Assembly (NCBI RefSeq): GCF_013141775.1
Contig: NZ_WHOB01000030.1
Location: forward strand, 1 to 64,000
Reading direction: 5' to 3'
Origin: Paenibacillus phytohabitans
GTDB taxonomy: Bacteria; Bacillota; Bacilli; Paenibacillales; Paenibacillaceae
Length of the DNA stretch: 64,000 nt
The notes beneath the pieces are model-generated. The model searched no databases, was not told the DNA's origin, and saw nothing but the letters and a program-made list of their open reading frames with translations. A program made the position numbers and the translations under genes. The number at the start of each line of letters is the position of its first letter. The stretch's first letter is position 1. This document shows, one piece after another, positions 31,785 through 41,232 of the stretch.

Positions 31785-33623
31785 GTGGTGAAACCCGTGA
31801 TCTCATTTTTAAAACGATTTCTGATCGGCAGGCCCTTAAAGTCTACTGAGTTAGGGGAGCAAAAGCTAAATAAAAAGAAAGCGCTGGCCATACTGTCTTC
31901 AGATGCCTTGTCTTCCGTTGCGTACGGGCCGGAACAAATCTTGATTGTTCTCGTTACGATTGGAGCCGCTGCCTTCTGGTACTCCATCCCGATTGCGATT
32001 GGCGTATTAGTATTGTTAACCGCACTCATTTTGTCCTACCGGCAGATTATTTTTGCTTATTCGCATGGTGGTGGAGCCTATGTGGTATCCAAGGAAAACT
32101 TGGGGAAATACCCCGGACTGATTGCCGGCGGTTCGCTGTTGGTGGACTATATTTTGACGGTGGCTGTAAGTATATCGGCCGGCGCGGACGCAATTACCTC
32201 AGCTTTTCCAAGCCTGCATGAGCATAAAGTAGTTATCGCTATCGTCTTCGTGATCCTGATTACGATTCTTAACTTAAGGGGTGTCACGGAATCCGCTTCC
32301 GTACTTGCTTATCCGGTTTATTTATTCGTGCTGGCTTTATTCATTCTAATTGGTACAGGTTTGTATAACATTTTAACCGGTAACGTTCCGGCAGAGCTGC
32401 ATACCTCATTGGGTACGCCGGTAGCGGGGATCAGTCTATTCCTGCTGCTGCGCGCGTTTTCTTCCGGGAGCTCTGCGTTAACGGGTGTAGAAGCGATATC
32501 CAATGCCATTCCGAATTTCAAAAGTCCGGAGGCTTCTAACGCCGCCAAAACCTTAGTAGCCATGGGAGCCTTACTTGCTGTTATGTTCTCAGGAATTGTA
32601 GTGCTGGCCTATTATTATGGTATAGCTCCCCGTGCTGATGTGACGGTCGTGTCGCAAATTGCTGAGCAAACGTTCGGCCGGAATGCGATGTATTTCTTCA
32701 TACAGGGAACCACTGCATTAATACTGATTCTGGCTGCCAACACCGGATATTCCGCATTCCCATTGCTGGCTGTGAATCTGGCCAAGGATAAGTTCATTCC
32801 GCGGATGTTCACCATGCGTGGAGACCGGCTGGGTTACTCTAACGGCATTATCATCCTGGGTGTTCTTTCTATGGTCCTGATTTATGTATTTGAAGGGAAG
32901 ACAGAGCAGTTGATCCCACTTTATGCTGTAGGTGTGTTCATTCCCTTTACGCTGTCACAGACAGGGATGATGGTTAAGTGGCTCCGGGAAAAACAGGCGG
33001 GCTGGCTGCAAAAATTCATCATCAACACCGTTGGTGCTCTAATCAGCCTTATTGTTACGATGATGTTCTTCTTGACCAAGTTCACACAGGTCTGGCCGGT
33101 CTTTGTATTTTTGCCGATTCTCCTTCTGGTGTTCCACCGGATTCATAAGCATTACGAGGCCGTTGCCGACCAGCTCAGAATAACGACCTGTGAGGAAACG
33201 ATTAAGATTGAAGGCAATGTAATCATCGTGCCGGTTGCCGGAATCACTCATGTGGTGATGAACTCCTTGGAATATGCCAAATCGCTGAATCCGCAGCAGA
33301 TTATCGCCGTGTATGTGCCCTTCGAAAGAGAAGAGGAAGCCATATTTGAGGAGAAATGGAAAAAGTGGCAGCCGGAGATAAGATTAGTGACACTGTATAC
33401 TCCCTATAGAAGCATCGTACAACCATTGACCAAATTCATTGATACGATCAATTGGAAGGCCGCAGAGTTGAATCATAGGGTAACGGTCATCATTCCACAG
33501 TTCATTCCGAAGAAAGGCTGGCATAACATCCTTCATAATCAATCGAGTCTGCTGATACGTGCCCGGTTACTGTTCCGCAGCGATGTTATTGTCACTACAG
33601 TGCCTTATCATTTGAAGAAGTAA
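31785..33623 (+). CDS. kimA: KimA-type high-affinity potassium importer (APC family)
   Basis: Protein of 612 aa very like B. subtilis KimA (YdaO): FLIGRPLKSTELGEQKLNKK at the start, LSSDALSSVAYGPEQILIVL, SHGGGAYVVSKENLG, about 12 transmembrane helices, and a C-terminal cytoplasmic domain with GNVIIVPVAGITHVVMNS, FIPKKGWHNILHNQSSLLIR and the end TVPYHLKK. KimA is a proton-coupled K+ importer inhibited by c-di-AMP, made by CdaA encoded 9 kb upstream. Starts GTG 31785, 31788 and 31797 are all possible; none has a strong ribosome site. No ydaO-type c-di-AMP riboswitch is seen in the leader. Confidence 0.88.
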   Translation: MVKPVISFLKRFLIGRPLKSTELGEQKLNKKKALAILSSDALSSVAYGPEQILIVLVTIGAAAFWYSIPIAIGVLVLLTALILSYRQIIFAYSHGGGAYVVSKENLGKYPGLIAGGSLLVDYILTVAVSISAGADAITSAFPSLHEHKVVIAIVFVILITILNLRGVTESASVLAYPVYLFVLALFILIGTGLYNILTGNVPAELHTSLGTPVAGISLFLLLRAFSSGSSALTGVEAISNAIPNFKSPEASNAAKTLVAMGALLAVMFSGIVVLAYYYGIAPRADVTVVSQIAEQTFGRNAMYFFIQGTTALILILAANTGYSAFPLLAVNLAKDKFIPRMFTMRGDRLGYSNGIIILGVLSMVLIYVFEGKTEQLIPLYAVGVFIPFTLSQTGMMVKWLREKQAGWLQKFIINTVGALISLIVTMMFFLTKFTQVWPVFVFLPILLLVFHRIHKHYEAVADQLRITTCEETIKIEGNVIIVPVAGITHVVMNSLEYAKSLNPQQIIAVYVPFEREEEAIFEEKWKKWQPEIRLVTLYTPYRSIVQPLTKFIDTINWKAAELNHRVTVIIPQFIPKKGWHNILHNQSSLLIRARLLFRSDVIVTTVPYHLKK

Positions 33624-33632
33624 TGTATTATA

Positions 33633-33670
33633 AAAAAAGCCCGCACCCCATACCGGGAGTGCAGGCTTTT
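33633..33670. terminator. Bidirectional terminator between kimA and the cation ATPase
   Basis: AAAAAGCCCGCAC pairs with GTGCAGGCTTTT around a CCCATACCGGGA loop, with A and T runs on the two sides, serving both convergent genes. Confidence 0.85.
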
Positions 33671-33696
33671 GGCTATTTCATCCCCTAAGCTAAAGC

Positions 33697-36351
33697 CTAC
33701 GCGGCCTGCTTAGACGGCAATGCGCGGCGGACAAGCTTCGCCAGCTCCATCACGATGACCGAGCCTAGGGCAAGGCCAGTGGCTGTGAGCCAGTGGTCCA
33801 TCCCGAAGGAAGCGGGGATGGAGAAGATGTCTCTGACGCCGGGCAGGACAGCAATGCCGTAGAAGGCAAAGCAGACCATCACTGCGCCGATCACATATTT
33901 GTTGCTGAAGAAGCCGGCTTCCACAGAGGTCTGGCTGTTGGAGCGGGCCGCGAAGGTCTGGAGCGTACGCGCCAGAATCAGCGTGGTGAAGGCCATCGCG
34001 ATGCCCATTTCATCGGAATGTTGCAGCCCGATGTACTGGGAGACAATGACGGCAATCCCGATCAGCAGCCCGCGGGTAATGACAGCCTGCATCATGCCTC
34101 CGGCGAAGATGCCTTCGCCAATGTCCCGTGGCTTGCGGCTCATTACATCCGGCTCAGCCTTCTCCATGCCCAGGGCAATGGCCGGCAGGGAATCGTTCGC
34201 TAGGTTAATGAACAGCAGCTGGATGGCGGTGAACGGGTTGATCCAGTCGAAGATCAGCGCGAACAGGATGGCGATGATCGCCCCCAGATTGCCGGCGAAC
34301 AGATAGGCAATGGCCTTCTTGATGTTGTCGAATACCGTCCGGCCGACAGCGACCGCATTGACGATCGATACGAAGTTATCATCGGTCAGGATCATGGCCG
34401 CAGAATCCTTGGCCACATCGGTTCCGCTGCCCATGGCTACACCGATATCGGCCTGCTTCAGGGCCGGGGCATCATTGACGCCGTCACCGGTCATGGCAGT
34501 GATTTTGCCTTTACGCTGCCAGGCACGGACTATTCTGATCTTATTCTCCGGAGAGACACGGGCGTAGACGCCAATCTGCTCCAGTCTGCTGTCCAGCTCC
34601 TCCTCGGACATGGCGTCCAGCTCCTGGCCGGTGACCGCGATCTCGTGCTCAGCCATCAGTCCGATATCGCGACCAATCGCCTGAGCCGTGGTCTTATGGT
34701 CCCCGGTAATCATGATCGTGCGGATACCCGCCTTGTTGGATTCAGCAATGGAGCCATATACCGCCTCGCGCGGCGGATCAATCATCGCTGAGAGGCCAAC
34801 CAGCACCAGGTTCTGCTCATCTTCAAGGCCTACTTCGGTGACGGTATTTGGCACGGTCTTATAGGCATAAGCAAGCACCCGCAAGGCTCTGCTGGAGAAC
34901 TTCTCGTTAGCTTCGGTGAAGCGTTCCAGAACCTCCGGTGTCAGCGGAACCTCCTGGCCGCTCAGCAGCACGTGGGTACATCTGCTGAACAGGACGTCCG
35001 GGCCGCCTTTGGTAAGCAGGGCCTTCTGCCCGTCAAAGGTATGCAGCGTCGTCATCAGCTTGCGTTCCGAGTCAAACGGCAGCTCGGCTTCGCGCGGGAA
35101 GTTATCGCGGATTTCGCGGTAATCCCTGTTCTTGCTGTTACTGAAGGCAATCAGCGCAACCTCTGTAGGGTCACCCAGCTCCTTGCCTTCCTCGTTAATG
35201 TTGGAATCGTTGCAGAGTACGGCGATATGCAGCAGTCTGCGGGCTTCTTCCGACCATTCATCGGCCTGCAGGCTGAACTGCTCCTGCGATCCTTCCGGCA
35301 GGAAGTAATCGACAACTGTCATTTTATTCTGTGTCAGCGTACCGGTCTTATCTGTACAAATTACACTGGTTGATCCCAGGGCTTCAACAGCGGGCAGCTT
35401 GCGGATAATGGCGTTCTGCCGGGCCATCTTGTTGGTGCCTACGGAGAGCACAATGGTTACAATCGAGGACAATGCCTCGGGAATCGCGGCGACGGCTACA
35501 GCGACGGCGAACATCAGGGCATTCAGAATCGCTTCGGTCGTGTCGACCGTATCGTTCGAGAGCCAGACGCGTGCAGCCTGAATGGAGAAGATAAGGATGG
35601 ACAAGCCGAGAACGGCCAGGCCCAGCTTCTTGCCGAAGCTCTCCAGCTTGCGCTGAAGCGGGGTCTGCTTCGCTTCAGCACTCTCGATCAGACCGGCAAT
35701 CTTCCCAAGCTCGGTGCCGAGTGCAGTTCCTGTAATGACCAGCGTTCCCCGGCCATAGACAACGAGCGAGCCGCTGAAGGCCATATTGCGCCGGTCTCCA
35801 AGCGGAGCGTCATGATCAATAGGCTGAATATGCTTCTCTACGGCTTCAGATTCTCCGGTCAGCATTCCTTCGTCAATCCTCAGACTCCCGGATTCAATAA
35901 TCCGCCCGTCCGCAGGCACGTAATCGCCAGCCTCCAGGAAGACGATATCGCCGCGGACCAGTTCCCTCGCGGGAATGGACAGCAAGGCTCCGTCCCGGAT
36001 GACCTTGGCTTCAGGCGCAGACATTTTGCGCAGTGCGTCAAGCGAGCTCTCAGCCTTACGGGTCTGAACAACGCTGATCACAGCATTCAGAATCAGCACT
36101 ACAAAGATAATGACGGATTCCATGACATGCCCCATCACAATCTGAACTGTTGCTGCTATGAGCAGCACAATAACCATCGGATCTTTGAAATTCTCCAGAA
36201 ACAGCTTCCAGAGCGGGTCTTTCTGTTTACCCTTTAACTCATTGTAGCCGTCCTTGGTGAGCCGGTTGTCTACTTCAGCAGACGTAAGCCCTTTGGCCTG
36301 GCTCTGCACTTCTTCCAGGGTGTCTGTTACACTGCGGCGGTAATACTCCAT
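33697..36351 (-). CDS. P2-type cation-transporting ATPase (probable Ca2+ exporter)
   Basis: P-type ATPase of 884 aa. Motifs in order: N-terminal cation ATPase domain, LTGES near 164-168 (actuator), PEALSSIV in TM4 (ion site), the phosphorylated Asp334 in ICTDKTGTLTQNKM, MITGDHKTTA, and MTGDGVNDAPALKQADIGVA in the hinge, then six C-terminal helices. It falls with SERCA/PacL-like P2A pumps; the PEALSSIV form resembles streptococcal Ca2+ exporters, but the ion is not proven. The start at 36351 is chosen because GGAGAGGAG precedes it; an in-frame ATG 78 nt upstream lacks a site. Confidence 0.88.
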   Translation of the reverse strand: MEYYRRSVTDTLEEVQSQAKGLTSAEVDNRLTKDGYNELKGKQKDPLWKLFLENFKDPMVIVLLIAATVQIVMGHVMESVIIFVVLILNAVISVVQTRKAESSLDALRKMSAPEAKVIRDGALLSIPARELVRGDIVFLEAGDYVPADGRIIESGSLRIDEGMLTGESEAVEKHIQPIDHDAPLGDRRNMAFSGSLVVYGRGTLVITGTALGTELGKIAGLIESAEAKQTPLQRKLESFGKKLGLAVLGLSILIFSIQAARVWLSNDTVDTTEAILNALMFAVAVAVAAIPEALSSIVTIVLSVGTNKMARQNAIIRKLPAVEALGSTSVICTDKTGTLTQNKMTVVDYFLPEGSQEQFSLQADEWSEEARRLLHIAVLCNDSNINEEGKELGDPTEVALIAFSNSKNRDYREIRDNFPREAELPFDSERKLMTTLHTFDGQKALLTKGGPDVLFSRCTHVLLSGQEVPLTPEVLERFTEANEKFSSRALRVLAYAYKTVPNTVTEVGLEDEQNLVLVGLSAMIDPPREAVYGSIAESNKAGIRTIMITGDHKTTAQAIGRDIGLMAEHEIAVTGQELDAMSEEELDSRLEQIGVYARVSPENKIRIVRAWQRKGKITAMTGDGVNDAPALKQADIGVAMGSGTDVAKDSAAMILTDDNFVSIVNAVAVGRTVFDNIKKAIAYLFAGNLGAIIAILFALIFDWINPFTAIQLLFINLANDSLPAIALGMEKAEPDVMSRKPRDIGEGIFAGGMMQAVITRGLLIGIAVIVSQYIGLQHSDEMGIAMAFTTLILARTLQTFAARSNSQTSVEAGFFSNKYVIGAVMVCFAFYGIAVLPGVRDIFSIPASFGMDHWLTATGLALGSVIVMELAKLVRRALPSKQAA

Positions 36352-36556
36352 CAGGTACAAGCTCCTCTCCAGTTTTTCATTCTCTGTATGGTCCAAATCT
36401 ACGTTAGAAAATATGACAAGTTTCAACATTTCTCGTTCAGACAGTTAAATACTTATACCCAGATGGATGATGTTCGTATAGAATAGAATGAAATTATCTT
36501 CTGAAAGTGAGCTGAGAACTAATGCTGTGGTCACCACTATTCGAGAATGATGTACC

Positions 36557-36603
36557 TGTAGTTCTGCTTCCTTAACGGCAGAAAACTACAACTCCGTTAA
36601 GGA
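36557..36603 (+). other. Interlocked inverted repeats (pseudoknot-like) before the DMT transporter
   Basis: TGTAGTT plus CTGC (36557-36567) pairs with GCAG plus AACTACA (36578-36590) with a 2-nt bulge. The loop contains TCCTTAACGG (36569-36578), which pairs perfectly with CCGTTAAGGA (36594-36603). The two helices interlock as in an H-type pseudoknot, or exclude each other as in an attenuator. They end about 35 nt before the start codon of the next gene. Confidence 0.5.
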
Positions 36604-36637
36604 CAAGGAATGTCTAGAGCAACGGAGGGTACAAAAC

Positions 36638-37510
36638 ATGAAAAACACTTTATTAGGTTCTTTGTATTTATCGCTCGCTGCCAGCATCTGGGGCGGGATG
36701 TATGTGGTTGTCAAATACGTGGTGGACGTTGTACCGCCGCTTGAATTAGTATGGATCCGCTATGTAATTGCGGTTATTGCATTGCTGCTTATTGGTATTA
36801 TTACCAGACAATCGTGGCGTATCGAGAAACGGGATATCCTGTTAATTGTCATGATCGGCGTGATTGGAAATACCATTTCAATCGTAACCCAAGAGATAGG
36901 CACGATGCTCTCTACCGCACAAATGGGTGCGATCATTACTGGGGCGACACCTGCATTTATGGTTCTGTTTGCGCGGATTATTTTGAAAGAGAAGATCACC
37001 TTCCAAAAGGCCTTTTCCGTTATTTTAGCAACGCTCGGTGTCGGTATTATTGTCGGAAATGCGGGCATTGATCCATCGCTTCAGCTCGGCGGGATATCCC
37101 TGCTCGTTGCGGCGCTTACCTGGGCGCTTATGTCAGTGCTTATTAAACGGGTGCCGGGGCACTATTCGCAGATTGTGGTAACGTTCTATGCTGCCCTGGT
37201 AGCCGTTGTTTTACTTACTCCTGTTACGATTAGCCGGTTGCCTGATCTGGATGTTAGCGCGTTGATGCATCCGTCAATTTGGGGCGGCCTTGTATACCTG
37301 GGGGTAATCTCTACAGCCTGTGGTTTTCTGCTGTGGAACCGTGGATTGCAAATGCTGAATGCTTCAAGCGGGGGATTATTTTTCTTCTTCCAGCCGGTAG
37401 TCGGCACTTTCCTGGGGTGGTTATTACTCGGGGAGCAGATAGGCTTGTCCTTTTGGGCAGGGACCGCTCTGATTTGTATGGGAGTTCTGCTGGTCATTAA
37501 GGAAAAATGA
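36638..37510 (+). CDS. EamA/DMT-family exporter
   Basis: Integral membrane protein of 290 aa with ten predicted helices arranged as two EamA repeats (SLAASIWGGMYVVVKYVV... and ISLLVAALTWALMSVLIKRV...). PPLELVWIRYVIA and LFFFFQPVVGTFLGWLLLGE are typical DMT text. Members export amino acids or metabolites; the substrate is not deducible. AACGGAGGG lies 10 nt before the ATG. The leader carries an interlocked inverted repeat that might control it. Confidence 0.85.
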   Translation: MKNTLLGSLYLSLAASIWGGMYVVVKYVVDVVPPLELVWIRYVIAVIALLLIGIITRQSWRIEKRDILLIVMIGVIGNTISIVTQEIGTMLSTAQMGAIITGATPAFMVLFARIILKEKITFQKAFSVILATLGVGIIVGNAGIDPSLQLGGISLLVAALTWALMSVLIKRVPGHYSQIVVTFYAALVAVVLLTPVTISRLPDLDVSALMHPSIWGGLVYLGVISTACGFLLWNRGLQMLNASSGGLFFFFQPVVGTFLGWLLLGEQIGLSFWAGTALICMGVLLVIKEK

Positions 37511-37638
37511 TTGTGAAAACATCCGGTCGTCCTCAGTTGAGGGCGGCCTGATTTCCGTTCTGCAGAGAGGATAGTGCGGGGGTACTCCCGAATACTGATG
37601 AATGGGAAGCATGTAAGCGTTAAGAAAGGAAGTGCAAA

Positions 37639-38130
37639 ATGGTTGTATTAAGATTCACGCAGGCTTTATTGAAGGAAATGAAAGCTGCACCGATAGAGAA
37701 TGAGCTAACCGCTCCGTTATTCAGTTGGCACGCGAATATGGTATGGGTAAATAGACGGAAGCATATCCTCCTCATCAATGATCTAAGCCGGTTGAGTGTG
37801 ATTTTTAACGGGGTAAGATCGGCTCAGTTAAATAGTTTAACCGATAAGTTCCGCACAGAATTGAGGGATTATCTGGTAAGTGAAGGAATTGAACCGAAGT
37901 TAATTGAATCGTATATGAAAGACAGCCAGCAGATCAATATAGCAAGGACCAACAATAGAAGTGTCTTAGGAACAATGAAAGAAGTAACCTTCTTTAATGA
38001 TCATGCACAAGGAGAACATGCAAGTAAGGAACAGCATATGAAATGGCTGAACAGAATAATTCACAAACCTATAGATTATGAAAAACCCATAGACGTATTC
38101 AAAAAAGCAATTGAAAAGCATTATTTGTAA
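37639..38130 (+). CDS. DUF6933-like hypothetical protein
   Basis: Protein of 163 aa that resembles the DUF6933 family: APLFSWHANMVWVNRRKHIL followed by LINDLSRLSVIFNGVRSAQL, then a helical part with NNRSVLGTMKEVTFF and a C-terminal helix (PIDVFKKAIEKHYL). No biochemical role is known. AAGAAAGGAAGTG precedes the ATG. It lies 18 bp before the interrupted GNAT gene and may be co-transcribed with it. Confidence 0.65.
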   Translation: MVVLRFTQALLKEMKAAPIENELTAPLFSWHANMVWVNRRKHILLINDLSRLSVIFNGVRSAQLNSLTDKFRTELRDYLVSEGIEPKLIESYMKDSQQINIARTNNRSVLGTMKEVTFFNDHAQGEHASKEQHMKWLNRIIHKPIDYEKPIDVFKKAIEKHYL

Positions 38131-38148
38131 GGACCGGAGGATCTGACA

Positions 38149-38964
38149 ATGATCACAGAGCTTAATAAAGAGGACTTTTATAAGATACGGCATCTCATAG
38201 ACCCATGTAAAAATATTGAGGCCAAGGCTATAGTTGATGGGATGAACCCGGGTAGGGTCTACGCAGATCATCCGACAGAACCAACAGCAGCGTTAATCTG
38301 GATTCAGGGACAGCAGGGGTTTCAAATCGTTGGTGATGCGCGGAGTTCAGTGTTTGCAGAGAAGCTGGGCGAATACATGCGAACCGTTATAGAACCTGAG
38401 CTACAGAAGCAGGGCATAACTTGGGTCGAGATTGGCGCGGAGATGGATACCTGGGATGATACGCTTAGTGCCATCTTCGGGGACCGTAATATTTCGGCGG
38501 AAAATCAGCATGTGTTCTGTGCAGGAGAGCAAGCGGGAGCTGTGGAATTTCAAGCTAATGAAATAACGATCCGGTCAATCGACAGGGAGCTGCTTACATC
38601 AAGGCGATTAGAGAACCATTCATTTGTATAAGAGAAAATACTGCATTACTGGGAGTCGGCAGATGTTTTCCTTCAGCAGGGACTGGGGTGTTATGCCGAG
38701 TATAATAACCAGGTCATGAGTTTGTGTTTCTCGGCTTTTATTGCAAAAGAGACGCATGCGATTGATATCGAGACCCTGGAAGGATACAGAGGAAGAAATT
38801 ATGGTACGGCAGTGGCTACTGCACTGTTACAAGAATTCAGACGAAAAGGAATCCGGCCTTACTGGGACTGTACTCCGGAGAACACCGGCTCTATCCGCAT
38901 AGCCCAAGCAATCGGGATGAAGCCGGATTTTGATTATCGGATATTCTGGTATAAGTTCTCGTGA
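38149..38964 (+). pseudogene. GNAT acetyltransferase (PF12746-like) interrupted by one stop codon
   Basis: One frame runs from ATG 38149 to TGA 38964 with a single internal TAA at 38629-38631. The first part (160 aa) holds the variable N-domain; the part after the stop begins EKILHYWESADVFLQQGLGC, then NNQVMSLCFSAFIAKETHAI, DIETLEGYRGRNYGTAVATA and PYWDCTPENTGSIRIAQAIG, the acetyl-CoA domain of this family. The break separates substrate and cofactor domains, so the short product should be inactive unless the stop is read through. The context GTA TAA G is the same as in the macro-domain pseudogene. Confidence 0.85.
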
Positions 38965-39045
38965 GGGAGTCATGACTGATTCTAGTTAAAGCTATAGGGT
39001 TTGAAATTGCAGGGTGTATGCTAGGAGACTCGCGCTCGCTTAATA

Positions 39046-39222
39046 ATGTTGTACGTTTTGCAACTTTGAGACCTCAATACCTGTGTGTGCGGAAGAATTG
39101 TTGTATGAAATACAGGAATTTCCCGTTAGGATGCTTGGAGAAGGTGGGAATGTTGCCTTTTGTACAACAATTTTGGATTTGAATCGATATATTGAGGCGA
39201 ATGTTGTATTTTGGGCAGGATT
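39046..39222 (+). repeat. 177-bp modular intergenic repeat, copy 1
   Basis: First of three 177-bp copies that align without gaps (others 52720-52896 minus, 60206-60382 plus). Modules with TGTTG start at element positions 2, 54, 106 and 157, each followed by a partly complementary TACAACA-like half, e.g. ATGTTGTACGTTTTGCAAC and TGTTGCCTTTTGTACAACA. It fills most of the 358-bp gap between the GNAT pseudogene and the next gene. Confidence 0.85.
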
Positions 39223-39322
39223 TCTTTAGAAGTTACCGGATCTCGGGCGCGAATAGCGGAGGATTCGAGAAATTCCTACGTCAAAGCAGCCACCCGGAGT
39301 TACGTGAGGAGAGGACCCTAAC

Positions 39323-39598
39323 ATGGCTATCTGCATTGATTTTGAGCTGATTGAGATTGAGAATACGATTGCCAGATACCGGTACGGGGATTGCTTGAGA
39401 GAGCTTGATGGTATGTTTGAAACGGATTTATACAGATTTACAAGTGGAGAATTACCTGGTGATACCTCGATGGCAGAGGTAGTGGTGTTACTAAATAATA
39501 ATCAGAGTCAATGGAGCGCCATCAAGGCATTCACTAAAATATACCGGCACTTTCAGGAGCATGGAGAATATCCGGTCAAAGGCGGATACTATGCATAA
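39323..39598 (+). CDS. Hypothetical protein
   Basis: Acidic protein of 91 aa with no recognised family. It reads as a small alpha/beta fold: FELIEIENTIARYRYGDCLR, LYRFTSGELPGDTSMAEVVV, then helix SAIKAFTKIYRHFQEHGEYP and the end VKGGYYA. GTGAGGAGAGG provides a ribosome site before the ATG, and a clear terminator follows, so it looks like an expressed single gene. Function unknown. Confidence 0.65.
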   Translation: MAICIDFELIEIENTIARYRYGDCLRELDGMFETDLYRFTSGELPGDTSMAEVVVLLNNNQSQWSAIKAFTKIYRHFQEHGEYPVKGGYYA

Positions 39599-39641
39599 CA
39601 TCTCTTCAAAAATTATTGAAAAGAAATTTGAGAGATCATAG

Positions 39642-39676
39642 AGACGCTAGGGCAAAATGCCTTGGCGTCTTTTTTA
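39642..39676 (+). terminator. Terminator of the small hypothetical gene
   Basis: AGACGC...GCGTCT with an inner GGCA/TGCC stem and an AAA loop, followed by six T. Confidence 0.9.
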
Positions 39677-39813
39677 TACCTCCTTTGGAACAGGAACCAA
39701 AAATAGTGGTATTTTTCCCAATGAGGGGTTCCTTATGTCTGAGAGAGTCTGGCACTATAATATGAATGCGGTTACATAAAACCGAGGATTGAATATAAAA
39801 GGGGAGGCAAAGT

Positions 39814-41232
39814 ATGAAAAGTATGAAGCGTGTTCTAGCTGGGATCTCTACATTGGTCTTGATGTCATCTGCTCTGGCAGCGTGTGGAGGAAATAATAAT
39901 TCAAGCTCATCCGGCGCAAACGCCACAACAGCTCCGGCAGCCACAACGGCCGCAGCAGCTACAACTGCTCCAGCAGCAGGATCCGGTGAGAAAGTTACCA
40001 TCAATCTCTGGAGCTTCACCGATGAGATTCCGAACATGACTACAAAGTATATGGAAACTCATCCCGATGCAAATGTGGAGTTTAAAACTACGGTTATTGC
40101 AACTACCGATGGCGCTTATCAGCCTGCTCTTGACCAGGCGCTGGCCGCTGGCGGTAAGGATGCCCCTGATATTTTTGCAGCGGAGTCGGCGTTCGTACTC
40201 AAATATACCCAAGGTGATGCATCCACTTATGCCGCCAACTATGCTGACCTGGGTCTTGACGACCAGCTGGTAAAAGACGCAGGCATTGCTCAATACTCGG
40301 TTGATATCGGCAGCAAAGACGGCCAGCTGAAAGGTCTCGGCTACCAGGCGACAGGCGGAGCCTTTATCTACCGCCGCTCAATCGCCAAGGATGTATTTGG
40401 AACAGATGACCCGGCTGCGATCAAGACTGAAATTGGTCCAGGCTGGGATAAATTCTTCGATGCAGCTGCGAAGCTGAAGGCTAAAGGCTATGGCGCGATT
40501 TCTGGTGACGGCGACATGTGGCATGCGATCGAGAACAGTTCTGAGAAAGGCTGGATTGTGGATGGCAAGCTGCATATTGATCCGAAGCGTGAAGAGTTCC
40601 TTGATCTCTCCAAGAAGCTGAAAGACAATGGCTACCACAACGATACAACAGACTGGACAGAAGCCTGGTATGCTGATATGTCCGGCTCCGGCGCTCAACC
40701 GGTCTTCGGATTCTTCGGTCCAGCTTGGTTGATCAACTACGTAATGAACGGACAGGTAAAAGATACAAATGGTGACTGGGCAGTTACCGAGCCGCCGACT
40801 GGCTTCTTCTGGGGAGGCACCTGGTTGCTTGCTAACCAAGACGTAACCAAGGACGATGCCAAGAAACAGGCTGTTGCGGACTTTATCAAGTGGGTAACAC
40901 TCGATACCTCCGAAACCGGACTCCAGTATTACTGGGCTAACGGAACGATGAAAGAGGGCGAGCAAGGTACGAAGGATAGCGTTGCTTCTGCTGTTGTCAT
41001 GGATAAGTCTAACGGCGAAGTTCCATTGCTTGGCGGACAGAATATGTTTGATGTGTTCGTTCCGGCTAATGCCAACGCTTCCGGTAAGAACTTGACCCAG
41101 TTCGACGAAACGATCAACAAGCTCTGGCGTGATCAAGTACGCGAATATACTGCAGGCAACAAGGATCGTGCGAAAGCAATCGAAACCTTCAAGCAGCAGG
41201 TTAAAGATCAGCTGGGTATCGAAAGCGAATAA
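39814..41232 (+). CDS. Sugar ABC transporter substrate-binding lipoprotein
   Basis: Extracellular solute-binding protein (family 1) of 472 aa. A lipoprotein signal (KRVLAGISTLVLMSSALAAC) gives lipidated Cys24, followed by a Ser/Ala/Thr-rich linker to about residue 55 and the binding domain from VTINLWSFTDEIPNMTTKYM on. FGFFGPAWLINYVM and GGTWLLANQDVTKDDAKKQA are typical of oligosaccharide binders. Two permease genes follow; no ATPase is encoded, so a shared MsmX-like ATPase is presumed. GGGGAGG precedes the ATG. The 3' end carries a 27-bp tandem duplication. Confidence 0.9.
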   Translation: MKSMKRVLAGISTLVLMSSALAACGGNNNSSSSGANATTAPAATTAAAATTAPAAGSGEKVTINLWSFTDEIPNMTTKYMETHPDANVEFKTTVIATTDGAYQPALDQALAAGGKDAPDIFAAESAFVLKYTQGDASTYAANYADLGLDDQLVKDAGIAQYSVDIGSKDGQLKGLGYQATGGAFIYRRSIAKDVFGTDDPAAIKTEIGPGWDKFFDAAAKLKAKGYGAISGDGDMWHAIENSSEKGWIVDGKLHIDPKREEFLDLSKKLKDNGYHNDTTDWTEAWYADMSGSGAQPVFGFFGPAWLINYVMNGQVKDTNGDWAVTEPPTGFFWGGTWLLANQDVTKDDAKKQAVADFIKWVTLDTSETGLQYYWANGTMKEGEQGTKDSVASAVVMDKSNGEVPLLGGQNMFDVFVPANANASGKNLTQFDETINKLWRDQVREYTAGNKDRAKAIETFKQQVKDQLGIESE

